Of a stretch of DNA of 64,000 bases, positions 38,571-48,230 are shown one piece after another. Positions within the stretch are counted from its first letter, which is position 1. The number at the start of each line of letters is the position of its first letter. The notes under the pieces were generated by a model. The model searched no databases, was not told the origin of the DNA, and saw nothing but the letters and a program-made list of their open reading frames with translations. The DNA comes from Paulinella micropora (lineage: Eukaryota; Cercozoa; Imbricatea; Euglyphida), in NCBI GenBank assembly GCA_009731375.1, contig BJOX01000042.1, forward strand, positions 591,449 through 655,448, in the 5' to 3' direction. The position numbers and the translations under genes were made by a program.

Positions 38571-40416
38571 GCGCTTTAATTTTTCCGCTTCTTCTTCTTG
38601 TAAGTCTGTATAACCACTGGCAAACTTAAACCTGTTGCCTTAACTGCGTTGGAGGATGAAGTTCATACTATGCCAACCACACGTGTCTGAGGTGTTTGAT
38701 TGATTTTTTACTTGATTGACCTTCATTAATAAATAACTATCTGGATTACTTCGGTCAATTAGTTGTTTCATTTGTTGTTCGAAGTCTTCAGTAGGTTCGT
38801 AAAGTGCTAAAGGGTCATACACTTCAACTGACCTGTCTTTATCTAGACTTATCCATACTGCCATCCAGTGCTGCCCTTTTTCGTTGCTAGGGTCGGTATT
38901 CATAATAAATCCGTATTGCTTTCTGCTTCCGGGCTTCAACTTGTAGATTTCATCGCTCGCTATCGCTCCGAGATACCATCCATATTTTTTCATTATGTCA
39001 TCTATTTCATTAGTCATTAGCCCCCGCCCCTCACCCTGTTGCTGTCCAGAGGACGCATCACCAACTTCGTTGGCGTGCTCTGGTTGCTCGGGCTCCTCTG
39101 ACTGCTTTGGCTCGGGCTGTGGTTGCTGTGGCTCTGGTTGTGGTTGCTATGGCTCTGGCTGTGGCTCTGGCTCTGGTTGCACTGGTTGCTCCGGTTGTTG
39201 TTCATTTCTATATTTATTTATAAGAGCATTAACACAATCTTTTTTTCTCATTGAATGAACCCATTCTTTTCGTGATAGATATTTTTTAATATTTTCTACG
39301 GAAAACACTTTATGAATTGATTCTTCTAATCCCAAATATTCTGCGAGTTTCTTTTTTACTTCTTCCTTCTTTTCTCCTACATCTATTTTATGTTCTACAA
39401 TTTTGTCTATTATCCACGACGATCTTTGATTCCAACCTTTAACATCGTGGCCTTCTCGTTGAAGTTTATCTCTTAGTGCTTCACCAAGAATTTTAATGGT
39501 AAGTTTTTTCTCAATATTACTATTTCCCAATCCATTTTTTAACATTGCTTTGTATTTAGCCATCTCTAGTTGGTTTCCTAAATTTTGGTTCATTTTTTGA
39601 GTTTTTTCAGCGGTTTGTTGTGCTTGTTCTAGATGGTTTTTAACTTCTCCTATTTTTGAACCTAACTCCATATACTTTCTTATATCGCCAGCTAGTTGTA
39701 TTTTACCATCATCTTTTAAACCGCTAAGGAAATCATCACCATAACCAGCATCTTAATTAACTTTTCCGCCGATTTTAGTTATAGCGGGTTTACCGCCTGA
39801 ACTTGTGATGCCTGAACCTGTGGTGCCTGAGCTTGCGGAGCCTGATAACCGAGTTATTACTGGGGTGGTGGTGGCATAATAGCCAATCTTTGGTTCTTTT
39901 GCTGTTCGAATTGTAAATTCTATATGAGTTTTTGCTCCCTTCTTAGTTCTCTGTCTTTTTTGTTTTTGTCGTTCATTGCGGTGTAACCTTGCTAACTCAT
40001 CCTGCCTTTCCTTGGCATCGGCTATGTCTTTTCTTTCTAGCCCTTTTCTTTCTTCTTCCATTTCATTTCGTGCTGTCTGTTCTTTTTTTCTCTATTGCTT
40101 CGATACCCTCATACTTTTCCTTTCTGAGTTTGTCTAAGTGGTCTTGAATTGCTGTTCTTGTATTCTGCTCAATCTCAGACAGGCTCTGGACTTTTCTTAA
40201 GTCCTCCTTCTTTGCTTTTTTCTTTGCTTTTGGTCTGCTTAAGTATTTCAAAAAAAGTTTAACAATTTGTAATGTGCTTAAATCATTTGTCTTTTTACCG
40301 AAATTAAAATAACATTTTTTACCCTTCTGGATAATATATGGCCTCCCGCTCTTATTTCTATAAACACGCGGTGGACGGACTTTTGCCCTTTTCGCTTTCT
40401 TAGTCTTAGCAACCAT
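38571..40416 (-). pseudogene. Long fusion protein ending in an adenain/Ulp1-like cysteine protease
   Basis: One frame (apart from a slip in A7 near 40085) runs from MVAKTKKAKRAKVRPPRVYR (40416), a basic segment with KTNDLSTLQIVKLFLKYLSR, through a charged coiled coil, a Gly/Ser linker, a second coiled coil (SKIGEVKNHLEQAQQTAEK), and a Gln/Pro/Glu repeat linker, to the protease: KPGSRKQYGFIMN, GQHWMAVWI (catalytic His), VEVYDPLA (acidic partner), DTCGWHSMNFI (catalytic Cys), then GNRFKFASGYTDLQEEEAEK. The protease matures capsid proteins in related viruses. In-frame stops: TAA 39753 (KVN/DAGYG), TAG 39147 (inside the QPQPEP run) and TAA 38640 (ILQRS/GNRF). A conserved Pro-Glu-Gln hinge and order suggest one natural polypeptide. 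Confidence 0.7.
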
Positions 40417-40474
40417 TTTATATATAAACAAAAAAAAATACTTCTTCATAATTTCAAACTATTTTTATTATTTT

Positions 40475-40807
40475 TCAAAATTTGAGTGCTCCTCGTCCGC
40501 TCTGCTTACCATAACCAAGTTTTGCAGCAGTATACCCGATACGAGACTCATATGGAACCCCGACATCGCCAAGGGCATTAGCGGTCTGTGAAATAATCTT
40601 GTTATCACGGAGAAATTTATTCACTGCCATTGCTGTCTTACCAACACGAGCCCAGTTAATTTTTCCACCAGCTTGTCCCTTACCCTTGCCTCCTTGCTTT
40701 TTCTTTCGTCAAGTTTTCTTTTTACCTCCAGCCATATTTGTGCTTGAGTTAATAGTTTGTTTGCCGATTGTTGGAATGACTTCAACACGAGTTGTTTTCA
40801 CTACCAT
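40475..40807 (-). pseudogene. Small basic core-like protein with an in-frame TGA
   Basis: From ATG 40807: MVVKTTRVEVIPTIGKQTIN, AGGKKKT, TGA (40708-40710), RKKKQGGKGKGQAGGKINW, then ARVGKTAMAVNKFLRDNKII...LGYGKQSGRGALKF, TGA 40475-40477. Very basic, Gly/Lys-rich centre, so a DNA-condensing or core role is possible. The reading before and after the internal TGA has the same composition and no other good frame, so the two parts belong together. No family assigned. Sits between the protease fusion and the packaging ATPase, where small virion proteins are common. Confidence 0.5.
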
Positions 40808-40879
40808 TATACTATGAAAAAAAATATTTAAAAATTAAATAATTATTTAAGACGAAAATGTGTCACCTTGCGAGATAGG

Positions 40880-41669
40880 CTAAATAAAAAAATTTTCTTA
40901 ACTCATCATCAACACTTGAGACATACAGAAAATTAAATCTCTCCTTTGTTGCTTCGTGATACTTTTTAAGAAAGTAATCAAAATCAAAAGATAAGTCTAA
41001 GTGTTAATACACGAGTTCTGGCCAGAAAGATTAATAAATAATCTAACTGCTTAACGGCTTCTGGCCGTAGGTCGTTCAAATACTGACTAGACATAATAAC
41101 CTTACTTTTATAGTGTCTGTTCTTTTTTAACAAATCGCTTACGGACTTATCTCTTAATCCGCTCCCTAAATCGTCCAAAACAAAAACAACCTCTGGCGAA
41201 ATATACTTGCTCGGTCTTTCTTTTGGTTCGGTAGTTTTCTTTTTTTCTTCTTTTCCGAAATAAAGAAATTGTGGTTTCTCCATCGTTTCTTTTTTGTCCT
41301 GTTTTACTTCTCCTTCGTGTTGCTCGTCATGTCTGTTTAATTTGTCAAGTTCATAGTCTATCACATTAACACCATCTGATTTAAGAAATGTGTAAATGGC
41401 TAATAGGTTTCCCCTGTTCTTAAAGTTCTTTACCATTGCTTTATAAATGTAGTCCTTGTGTATTGTTGAAGCAATAATGACAATACGGGTTTTTCTGTCT
41501 GTTGTCCGTTTCAGTATTTCAAAGAGTGCTGTTGTTTTCCCGCTCTTTTTTCTGGCAAGTAGAAATATATTGGCATACTGCTCGTTGAATAATTTATAAC
41601 CCTTGGCTTTTTTGTTTCCTTCGCCTTCCTGCTTCACTGGTTCACCTTAATGCTATTAATCTTCTCCAT
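40880..41669 (-). pseudogene. FtsK/HerA (A32-like) genome-packaging ATPase, slips at both ends
   Basis: Motor that pumps DNA into the capsid. ATG at 41669 gives MEKINSIKV, then a slip to KQEGEGNKKAKGYKLFNEQY; Walker A is LLARKKSGKTTALFE; a variable Lys/Glu-rich insertion follows (about residues 90-130); Walker B is EVVFVLDDLGSG; the sensor region is KVIMSSQYLNDLRPEAVKQL. Near 41010 the frame breaks (TAA at 41004 in RVY/HLDLSF plus a slip), after which LDLSFDFDYFLKKYHEATKE RFNFLYVSS...ELRKFF matches the usual C-terminus, TAG 40880-40882. All catalytic motifs are intact; the gene is broken only at the two ends. Confidence 0.8.
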
Positions 41670-41813
41670 TGATATTTTAGAATTGCGCTTCGTGCTGTCG
41701 CACTCTCTCTTATTCTAAAACATCGTTTTTTTTCATTTACAAGAAATTAAATTGGTTTTCGATGGTTATCAACAAACGAGAATGAGTGAAACGAATGAAA
41801 GTGTAGTTGATAA

Positions 41814-42095
41814 CTATCTTAGAAATTCCAAGCACACAACAATTATTCCCGCTAAATTTCCTGCATCAATATTTCCGCTATCAGTTTCAAGGACTTTAAA
41901 TATATATTTTCCGTCAGACCATCCAACGACACCCAAATTATAACTGAGGTTTGAAATGTTTGCTATATTACCATCTGCAAATGTCATTCGGGTTGGTGTA
42001 AATGACATCTGAATATTTTTATTAAATGTTTTGCTTCCTCCCACAAAATCATTACTCAGAAAAATAATCCGCTGATATTTATATTCAGTAGCCAT
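41814..42095 (-). CDS. Small unrecognised viral protein, probably structural
   Basis: MATEYKYQRIIFLSNDFVGG...MSFTPTRMTFADGNIANISN...VGWSDGKYIFKVLETDSGNI, ends ...VCLEFLR. About 93 residues, beta-rich, no membrane segment or catalytic motif. Intact single frame between the ATPase and the membrane-protein gene, so a minor virion protein is plausible. I do not recognise the family. Confidence 0.5.
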   Translation of the reverse strand: MATEYKYQRIIFLSNDFVGGSKTFNKNIQMSFTPTRMTFADGNIANISNLSYNLGVVGWSDGKYIFKVLETDSGNIDAGNLAGIIVVCLEFLR

Positions 42096-42201
42096 GATTA
42101 TATACAAAGATCAAAAAAATCTTTGAGCAAAAAATATTAAAAAAAAATCACGAGTGATTTTTGTTATATAACACGAATTTTCAATTCGTTCATATATACA
42201 A

Positions 42202-42532
42202 ATGTTAGTAATATTCTTGTTTGTGTGTTCGGCTATTTCACGGACTGCCTGCGACTTTTACTCGCGATACTCAGAAAAAAAGAATGAGAGTTGTGTTCAT
42301 TGTATAAAGCAAGGTATTGAAACTAAATTTAAATGTGTGTATAAGCTGATGAGTGATTGTGTGTTAGTTTTGATGAAGCTATTCCTTTAATATGTTCAAA
42401 ACTAAATTTAAATGTGTGTATAAGCCGATGAGTGATTGGTGTGTTAGTTTTGATGAAGCTATTCCTTTAATATGTTCAAATGATGCTTCTTGGTGTAAAA
42501 CAGCACTATATGAATGTTCATTTCTTACTTGA
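42202..42532 (+). pseudogene. Secreted Cys-rich protein with a 79-bp tandem duplication
   Basis: MLVIFLFVCSAISRTACDFY is a signal peptide or short membrane anchor; CVHCIKQGIETKFKCVYK then follows. A 79-bp segment (42322-42400) is repeated at once (42401-42480) with a single G difference. Because 79 is not a multiple of three, the first copy runs out of frame. Read from the second copy, the frame continues SDWCVSFDEAIPLICSND ASWCKTALYECSFL to TGA 42530-42532. Eight or more cysteines suggest a disulphide-bonded secreted domain. It is the only + strand gene in the right half of the element. Function unknown. Confidence 0.45.
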
Positions 42533-42871
42533 AGATGGTAATGGAAGGCAAATTCCTATGAGTAAGGTTGAAATCCCCACATATGTGTTGACTACCTCGC
42601 ATGGAATATCTTTTTCTGAAAGCCTCACGATACAAAGTGTGATTATAGATATAATAATACCCATCTGAAACAGATACTTAATAAGTCGGCTGTCAGTTTT
42701 TCGTTTAGTCATACAGCAGTCCCAGTTGTCTTCATATTCGTGATCTAATTTTTTTTCCTCATTCTTCAGCGAAACATCCAGCACACGATTTTTTAGTTCT
42801 GGTGTTAGTTCGCCATCAATTTTTATGATTGGAGGTGGTCTGTGTAGTCTAGTTGTATTATTGTTTGACAT
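42518..42871 (-). CDS. Membrane protein conserved in Polinton-like viruses
   Basis: MSNNNTTRLHRPPPIIKIDG ELTPELKNRVLDVSLKNEE is a hydrophilic N-terminus; two hydrophobic segments follow, KYLFQMGIIISIITLCIVRL and YVGISTLLIGICLPLP, separated by a short loop with a Cys. The C-terminal T-L-L-I-G-I-x-L-P-x-P signature is, as I recall, shared by small membrane proteins of Polinton-like viruses and virophages. Intact frame of about 117 codons, overlapping the convergent Cys-rich gene by 15 bp. Possible internal-membrane or entry component; not proven. Confidence 0.55.
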   Translation of the reverse strand: MSNNNTTRLHRPPPIIKIDGELTPELKNRVLDVSLKNEEKKLDHEYEDNWDCCMTKRKTDSRLIKYLFQMGIIISIITLCIVRLSEKDIPCEVVNTYVGISTLLIGICLPLPSSSKK

Positions 42872-42899
42872 TTCAAAATACTTCCGCACGTATTTCTGC

Positions 42900-44101
42900 T
42901 TATTGGTTTGCTTGGTCTTGTAATATATTAAGTAAAAGTTTATTTTCTTTTTCTAAATTAACTACCTTTTCCGCCATATGTTGAAAAGCACTGACTAACA
43001 TTGGAATAAAACTTGTATATGATACTCCTTCAAGGTTTTCATCTTCTCCTATTTTCATATCTGTTGTATCCACAAATTCTGTAAATATCTTTTTTACCTC
43101 ATCCACTACAAATCTCTTCTTTTCTTTCTTCTCATCTGATTTCCAATAATATGAACAACAATTTAATTTCATCAGTTTCTCACAACAATCACCACATTCT
43201 AATGTCTTAATATCTGATTCAATCTCCTGTCTGATGAGAAACCCCGAGCCCCATTTTGAGGGACATAGTTATAACCAACATCACCATTTGAATTTGGTGT
43301 AGACAAACATAAAGTTGTGTGCCACTCCATCCAATCGCCCCTCGGTTATTCGCAGAAGCATTCGCTCTTAATACTATTAACGGCTCTGTATGTATTGAAA
43401 GTCTAGTCCCAAGAGCAATTGTAGAGTTTGCTCCTGTGGATGGTATAGTGAAAGTCCCAGCAGTATCAAGATAAGGCCAGTAGCCCATGCGACACCGCTT
43501 CCCGCCGTTATTCCTCCTTTATAAGAAAAAGTAAGGAAAGAATTCCCTTTGCTTATCAAAAAGTTTTATGTCGCATTACTAGATATCCACGATGAACCAG
43601 AATAATAAGCATCAAATGCTAAATTTATATTCCATGAGACCAAGAAAGAAGCTGAAAAGCAGGATTGTTATCCTCAGATGATACACATTGAATATGTGGC
43701 CCCGCCGATGAATTTACATTTCCATATATTTCTAATCCGCCTGAAACTCGTGATTTAGTATTTCGTCCTATGATTATCGGCACACCATTTGATGTTGTAA
43801 TATTATTGCTAAATGTTATGACACCTGTTATTGTTTGAGTTCCTGTTATTTTCACATTCTGCATTCTGATCATCTAATGTATCTACATAACTTTTGTTTG
43901 CCCCGTCCGTTGAAGCAGTCGGTGTTAATAAATTGGTTATTTTTGGCTTTTCATATCAACTCCCGCATTCGCTGTTATTGCTCCGCTCGCCGTTAATGTT
44001 GTTGTAGTCATGCCAGCAGTTGAAGTAATTGATGTTCCCGTTATTGTTCCAGCACTTGTTATGTTGTTTGAAATCATATCTAAGGCCCCATAAGACCGCA
44101 T
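42900..44101 (-). pseudogene. Fibre protein with S74-type (intramolecular chaperone) C-terminus, frameshifted
   Basis: Likely starts MRSYGALDMISNNITSAGT (44101). The shaft is Thr/Ser/Gly/Asn-rich, with TITGTSITSTAGMTTTTLTA, GANKSYVDT and further pieces in alternating frames (slips near 43945, 43870, 43620, 43490, 43300). The end is KWGSGFLIRQEIESDIKTLE CGDCCEKL, KSDEKKEKKRFVVDEV and GVSYTSFIPMLVSAFQHMAE KVVNLEKENKLL: the WKSDE(R) start, Y-x-x-F-I-P-x-L-x-x-A-x-Q and coiled-coil tail of Peptidase_S74 chaperones that trimerise and then clip off tail fibres. A vertex fibre for host attachment is the natural reading. Outermost gene of the element. Confidence 0.65.
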
Positions 44102-44104
44102 ACC

Positions 44105-44490
44105 ACACTACCGGGACAAGAGAAATCTCGGACGACCTTCAAATCTTGGAAAACTCCCTAAAAATCACGGAAGGCACCGATTAAACTTAACGCCGGGAAA
44201 ATGGGTCGGACCCGTGATTTACGATATTGGACTGTGATTGCAATCTTGAACCCGAGATAAACATCTCGGACTTATGATTTTAAATCTTGGATCCGAGATT
44301 GTTATTCCAAGATTAAAAAATCACGTTCCCGAGATTTTTATCTTGATATCAAAATTATGTCATAATCTTGAAGCCAAGATAATTTATCTTGATGCCAAGA
44401 TTTAAAATCATGGATTTAATAAATTTTTTCACGGAATCAGGATAAAAAATCTTGTAATCATGATTTTTATCACGGGATAGTGACTGAAGA
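44105..44490. repeat. CCAAGATT-rich dispersed repeat, copy 1
   Basis: About 380 bp densely packed with AATCTTGG/CCAAGATT, ATCTCGG/CCGAGAT and AATCACG/CGTGATT words in both orientations, giving many small hairpins. A related block with the same words (ATCATGGA.T.AAGATTTAAAATCA) lies at about 62045-62225. It forms the right border of the viral element. No coding potential. Confidence 0.65.
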
Positions 44491-44499
44491 CCCCCGCTG

Positions 44500-44742
44500 A
44501 TGAACATTTCCTACCTGTTCGAGGGCAGCGGCTACAACGGCTCGCTGGCGGACTGGAACACGTCCTCGGTTCTCTTGGCCTCCCACGCCTTTCTCGGCCT
44601 AAAACCGGGCGCGTCTATCAATATCAGCACTTGGAACTTATCGGGACTTAGGGCCGCCGACGGCTGTGTCGACTTTGCAGGCAGCAACGTCACGTTGCAC
44701 AGAAATTGGAATCCGCTGACGGCCGGTTGCAGTTTTACGTGA
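44500..44742 (+). pseudogene. BspA/DUF285-like surface-protein C-terminal fragment
   Basis: MNISYLFEGSGYNGSLADWN TSSVLLASHAFLG... STWNLSGLRAADGCVDFAGS ends ...TAGCSFT at TGA. The spacing M-x-x-x-F-x-x-x-x-x-x-x-x-x-x-x-W-N/D-T/S-S-x-V is that of DUF285/BspA-type leucine-rich repeats, which build extracellular repeat proteins in protists and bacteria. Only about two repeats remain and no upstream exon is visible beyond the dispersed repeat, so this is a 3' end cut off by rearrangement or element insertion. GC-rich like the downstream island rather than the viral element. Confidence 0.5.
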
Positions 44743-45041
44743 AACCGCTTCTACTTTCAAATTAAATCCTGTTTTTTCTTTTTTTTAAATTGAATCAAAA
44801 GTCTGGTGGGCCTTTTTTTTTTTGTTTAAAAAAACAAGGAGGGAGATGAGGCTGTTGGGGGGAGGGAAAAAAAGAGATTGAGGCGATGGAGAACCCTCTT
44901 GACTACTAGAGCGCGAACTGGAGTGTGTGTGTGTGTGTACTTTAAACGAAAAATGACCAGAGCGCGGCCTGACGGGGTTGTAAACACCACAGGGCAGGCC
45001 AGGCGGCGGCGTTTGGCTGCCATCCTGCGTCGCGGTCCGCT

Positions 45042-46389
45042 TCATCCGAGAAGATTTTTATTCAAATAGGCGCGATAAATAAGACAACAAAGAACAGAGC
45101 TGAAATCATCATCTGGCTGCACTGGCACTGGCACGGGCACGGGCACGGGCACGGGCACTGGCGCGGGCGCGCGAGCAGCCCGGCGCAGCCCTTCTTTTTG
45201 ACAAGAAGACAGGAACGGCACCACCGCGACGCCGGAGATGTCGCTATTTGCTTCTGGTTGCGGCCAGGCTACATTAGGCGGCTTGCAGCCGTTGAGCCAC
45301 ACCGCAGCGGCCAGCCTGGCGGCCCGGGTGGCTTTTATATTCCGTAGCTGAAATAGCGCGTGCTGCAACAAGTAACGTACAAGCCTCTCCTCGTTCAGCA
45401 GAGCGGCCGGGCTACGGGTGTCCGGGCCGACAGAGCACCACCTGAGTAGCCCGTTGGGGACCGGAAAGTCAAACGTAAACAAGTGCTTTAAGAGAGCTCT
45501 TCCGTCGCACAACAGCTTATGCACCGGGTGGGGTTTGTCGCAAAAGCGGTTGATGTCCGTCTGTAAGAGGCGCAGGATCTGCTCTCTGTGCCCGTCGCTT
45601 TTGGGTGCAAAGGCTGCGAGGCACAGCTCGTCGATCGCCGCAGAAATCGTGCCCGGAAGGCCCCCCAAGGTTGTCCCGCTGCCCAAGTACTCACCAAGGC
45701 GCTTGCTTAGCCACGCGTACGGATTGTTGTCTGGCCTTTCCGGCTGCAAACATTTCACGACACAAGCAAATCTCGCGTCGTGGTCTTTGGCTTCTTTTTC
45801 TTCTTCCTCTGCGGGCTGAAACTCGCGGTCCAGCACGCTGACTGCGTAAGCCGCAACCTGGCCCGGAATTCTGCGCAGCTCTTGCAGCGTTTGCCAAAGC
45901 CTCTCTGCGTAGGCTTCCACTAGTCCTGTGTCAGGCGACATGTGAGGCTCGACACGGGGACGGGCTCTGCCGGCTGAAGCCCTCTTGCGCGCGGTGATAC
46001 TTTGCGACCTTCGCTTCGGATGATCGTAGATTGTCTATCAAGCGTTCCAAACAAAATGCCGCGTTTTCGAATTGCCTCAAGGTGTGTCTGTCGTTGTTTA
46101 GCAGCAGCCGCACACAATCGGACCAGCAAGATTCTAGGGCGTGCCTGGCGTTCTCGGGCCACTCTTGCCTGGAATCGGCCCACTCGCTCCGTACCTGCTG
46201 CACACACTCGGGCACCAGCAGGGTTGGGCGTTTAGCGTCGTTGTTTAGCGCGTACCTCTCCAACCAAAGCTGTCGCGGTTGCCACCAAATAATTCTTGAC
46301 GTGTGGGGCCCCACCGACACCCAAAGAAAGCCGCTTACATTCAAGACGCAGCGTTGAAGCGGAATGTCGACATCACGGTCCGCACCGAT
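45042..46389 (-). CDS. Unrecognised large protein, C-terminal part (possibly continuous with the LRR ORF upstream)
   Basis: The frame just after TAG 46390 gives IGADRDVDIPLQRCVLNVSG FLWVSVGP... then LLVPECVQQVRSEWADSRQE ... RHTLRQFENAAFCLERLIDN; a slip near 45965 leads to MSPDTGLVEAYAERLWQTLQ ... WLSKRLGEYLGSGTTLGGLP ... LLRWCSVGPDTRSPAALLNE and a Pro-Val/Ala-Pro repeat before ...YLNKNLLG, TGA 45042-45044. Helical, soluble, no catalytic motif known to me. The Pro-Val repeat comes from a GGCACG hexamer array. Composition and codon use match the neighbouring ORFs of the island. Function unknown. Confidence 0.45.
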
Positions 46390-47285
46390 CTATAGCAACA
46401 CGGGCGAGTGCCCACCGCGGTACGGCCCGTCTATCGTAGCCAAACTACCCGCTGCGTCAGTCACGTGCCACACCGTCGTCACCTGTCTGTCGAGGTCGGC
46501 GTCGTCGCCGGGCACGCCCCGGCGCGGCGGGGGGTCGATTTCGCGGCCGGTCCTGATGGCCCGCAGACGGTCGCAGCCCTTGAGGTGCAAGTCACCACGG
46601 AATTCCGGCACCCAGAGGCTTTTCAGCTCTGTGCATCCGACAATGGACAGCTGGACTCTCTGTGCCAGCAGATCGGTCCTCGCTGGCTCCAAACTGAGCT
46701 CAGTCAATCGTGAACAGTCGCTGATGTAGGTCCTGCCAAGTACCGTGGCGAGCGTGATTGTTCGGACTTGACAGTTTGCGATATTTATCGTGCCCGTCCT
46801 GTCCAGAGCGTTCTGGCGTATCGCTCCGGTAATCCGGCAGTTGTTGATAGACACCTTCTTCTGACCATATTCGCCCGTGTGCCCGAGTAGCAGGTTGAGA
46901 TTGTGGAAGTCACTGTCCTTTGCGTCCAGGATTTGGATCTCAATAGCGTCAAGGTTGAGTGCCTGTACGCGAGTGAAGATAGCCTTGGTCTCAGCAGCGA
47001 AGTGCCCGAGGTAAATGTTGTTAACTCGCACATTTTCAAGGTGGACCCAGTGCCGGAGCCTTTCCAGGGGCGCGCCGAGGTTCAGGGGTGCGTCATTATC
47101 CTCATCCACAAACCGCACGTTATTCCAGTAGATCCGTACGCAGTAGGGCGCGTACAACGAAACCGCGCCCACGCAGTCGCGCACCAGCCGCACGTTGTTC
47201 AGGACGAGGCTCCTGGCGCTGTGCTGGTGCTTGAGGAAGCTGACCGGCAGCTCGACTAGCTGCTCTTTCAGCTCAATGGGCCCTC
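46390..47285 (-). CDS. Leucine-rich-repeat-like protein segment
   Basis: From about IELKEQLVELPVSFLKHQHS (47285) through LVLNNVRLVRDCVGAVSLYA, VHLENVRVNNIYLGHFAAET, VSINNCRITGAIRQNALDRT, YISDCSRLTELSLEP, LSIVGCTELKSLWVPEFRGD and LHLKGCDRLRAIRTGREIDP to TAG 46390-46392. The repeating x-I/L-x-x-C-x-x-L-x-x-L motifs are irregular leucine-rich repeats, a protein-binding solenoid. It is one slip away from the frame of the ORF at 47268-47737 and in the same frame as the ORF after the TAG, so all three may be one ~1,000-residue gene. Similar LRR texture is seen at 55790-56925. Confidence 0.5.
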
Positions 47286-47737
47286 GTTTAGCTCATTTGG
47301 CTCCTCGTTGGGCTCCTCTTTCAGCCCAGCAACCGTGATTTCTTGAAAATGTCTCAGCAACCGCGTCCTGGCTGTTTGGTGTCTTTCCTCGCCGGCGCCC
47401 TCCCGCCAAAGGGTCAGCCAGTTGTTGATCTTGGCATGTGACTCGTCAGTGCTGACCGTGAGGTGAAACTTAGTTGGCAGTGCCGGGTCACCATCCTGTT
47501 TTTTGGCGACAATTTCCAGAAACTGGTACAGGCTGCTAGGTTCCAAACTTTTCACACAGCTCTGCCAAACCGCTTCCAACTCAATGGCCTGGCGCTCTTG
47601 GGTTTGTATGCGTTGGGTTTCTGTAGCGCGCAGCTGGAGCGCTTCCCTAATTATGCCCAGGTCCGAAGGCTGTTCGTCGAAGAGTTCTTCCTCGTGCAAG
47701 TAATTATAAACGAGGCCGGCTAGTGCCGCCACTGAAT
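47268..47737 (-). CDS. N-terminal part of the LRR-like gene, cut by a gap
   Basis: The frame from the gap edge reads SVAALAGLVYNYLHEEELFD ... LQLRATETQRIQTQERQAIE ... CVKSLEPSSLYQFLEIVAKK and ends with a Glu-Pro-Asn-Glu repeat just before TGA 47268-47270. Helical and acidic. The downstream LRR frame starts at exactly this point, so a one-base slip near 47285 probably separates two parts of one gene. The true start lies in the gap (47738-48055). The long Lys-rich frame on the far side of the gap (48060-48200) is an A/T-tract artefact. Confidence 0.45.
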
Positions 47738-48230
47738 NNNNNNNNNNNNNNNNNNNNNNNNNNNNNNNNNNNNNNNNNNNNNNNNNNNNNNNNNNNNNNN
47801 NNNNNNNNNNNNNNNNNNNNNNNNNNNNNNNNNNNNNNNNNNNNNNNNNNNNNNNNNNNNNNNNNNNNNNNNNNNNNNNNNNNNNNNNNNNNNNNNNNNN
47901 NNNNNNNNNNNNNNNNNNNNNNNNNNNNNNNNNNNNNNNNNNNNNNNNNNNNNNNNNNNNNNNNNNNNNNNNNNNNNNNNNNNNNNNNNNNNNNNNNNNN
48001 NNNNNNNNNNNNNNNNNNNNNNNNNNNNNNNNNNNNNNNNNNNNNNNNNNNNNNNGGAAGCAATGGTTTGGCTTTTTTTCCCCCTCTTTCCATTTTTCTT
48101 TTTCCCGTTTTGTTTCTTTTTTTGCACGCCACTTTTTTTTCTTTTTCTTTTTTTTTCTTTTTTTTTTAAGTATATATTTATTTAAAAAAGACACTTGCGA
48201 AAGTGATTTGCCATTGATCCGCCGCTTACC

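Larger units (their letters stand above)
30380..44104. mobile_element. Endogenous Polinton-like virus / virophage-type element
   Basis: About 13.7 kb of AT-rich DNA that differs sharply from its flanks and carries the standard module set of small double-jelly-roll DNA viruses: type-B DNA polymerase with D-x-x-S-L-Y-P and Y-T-D-T-D-S motifs, major capsid protein, penton-type minor capsid, adenain-like protease, packaging ATPase, plus a fibre, a membrane protein, a GIY-YIG nuclease and small basic proteins. Replication genes are on +, structural genes on -. No integrase (rve or tyrosine recombinase) was found. Both ends are approximate: the left lies between 30240 and 30540 and the right near 44104. 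Nearly all genes carry frameshifts or in-frame stops, so this copy is probably inactive. Confidence 0.85.

Noticed and set aside
30380-44104. Retroviral-type (rve) or tyrosine integrase in the viral element
   Set aside because: No HHCC zinc finger, D,D-35-E pattern or R..H.R..Y pattern could be seen on either strand.
45418-46729. Plus-strand frames opposite the 45-47 kb genes
   Set aside because: Antisense shadows with unstructured composition; the minus-strand reading has coherent LRR and helical segments.
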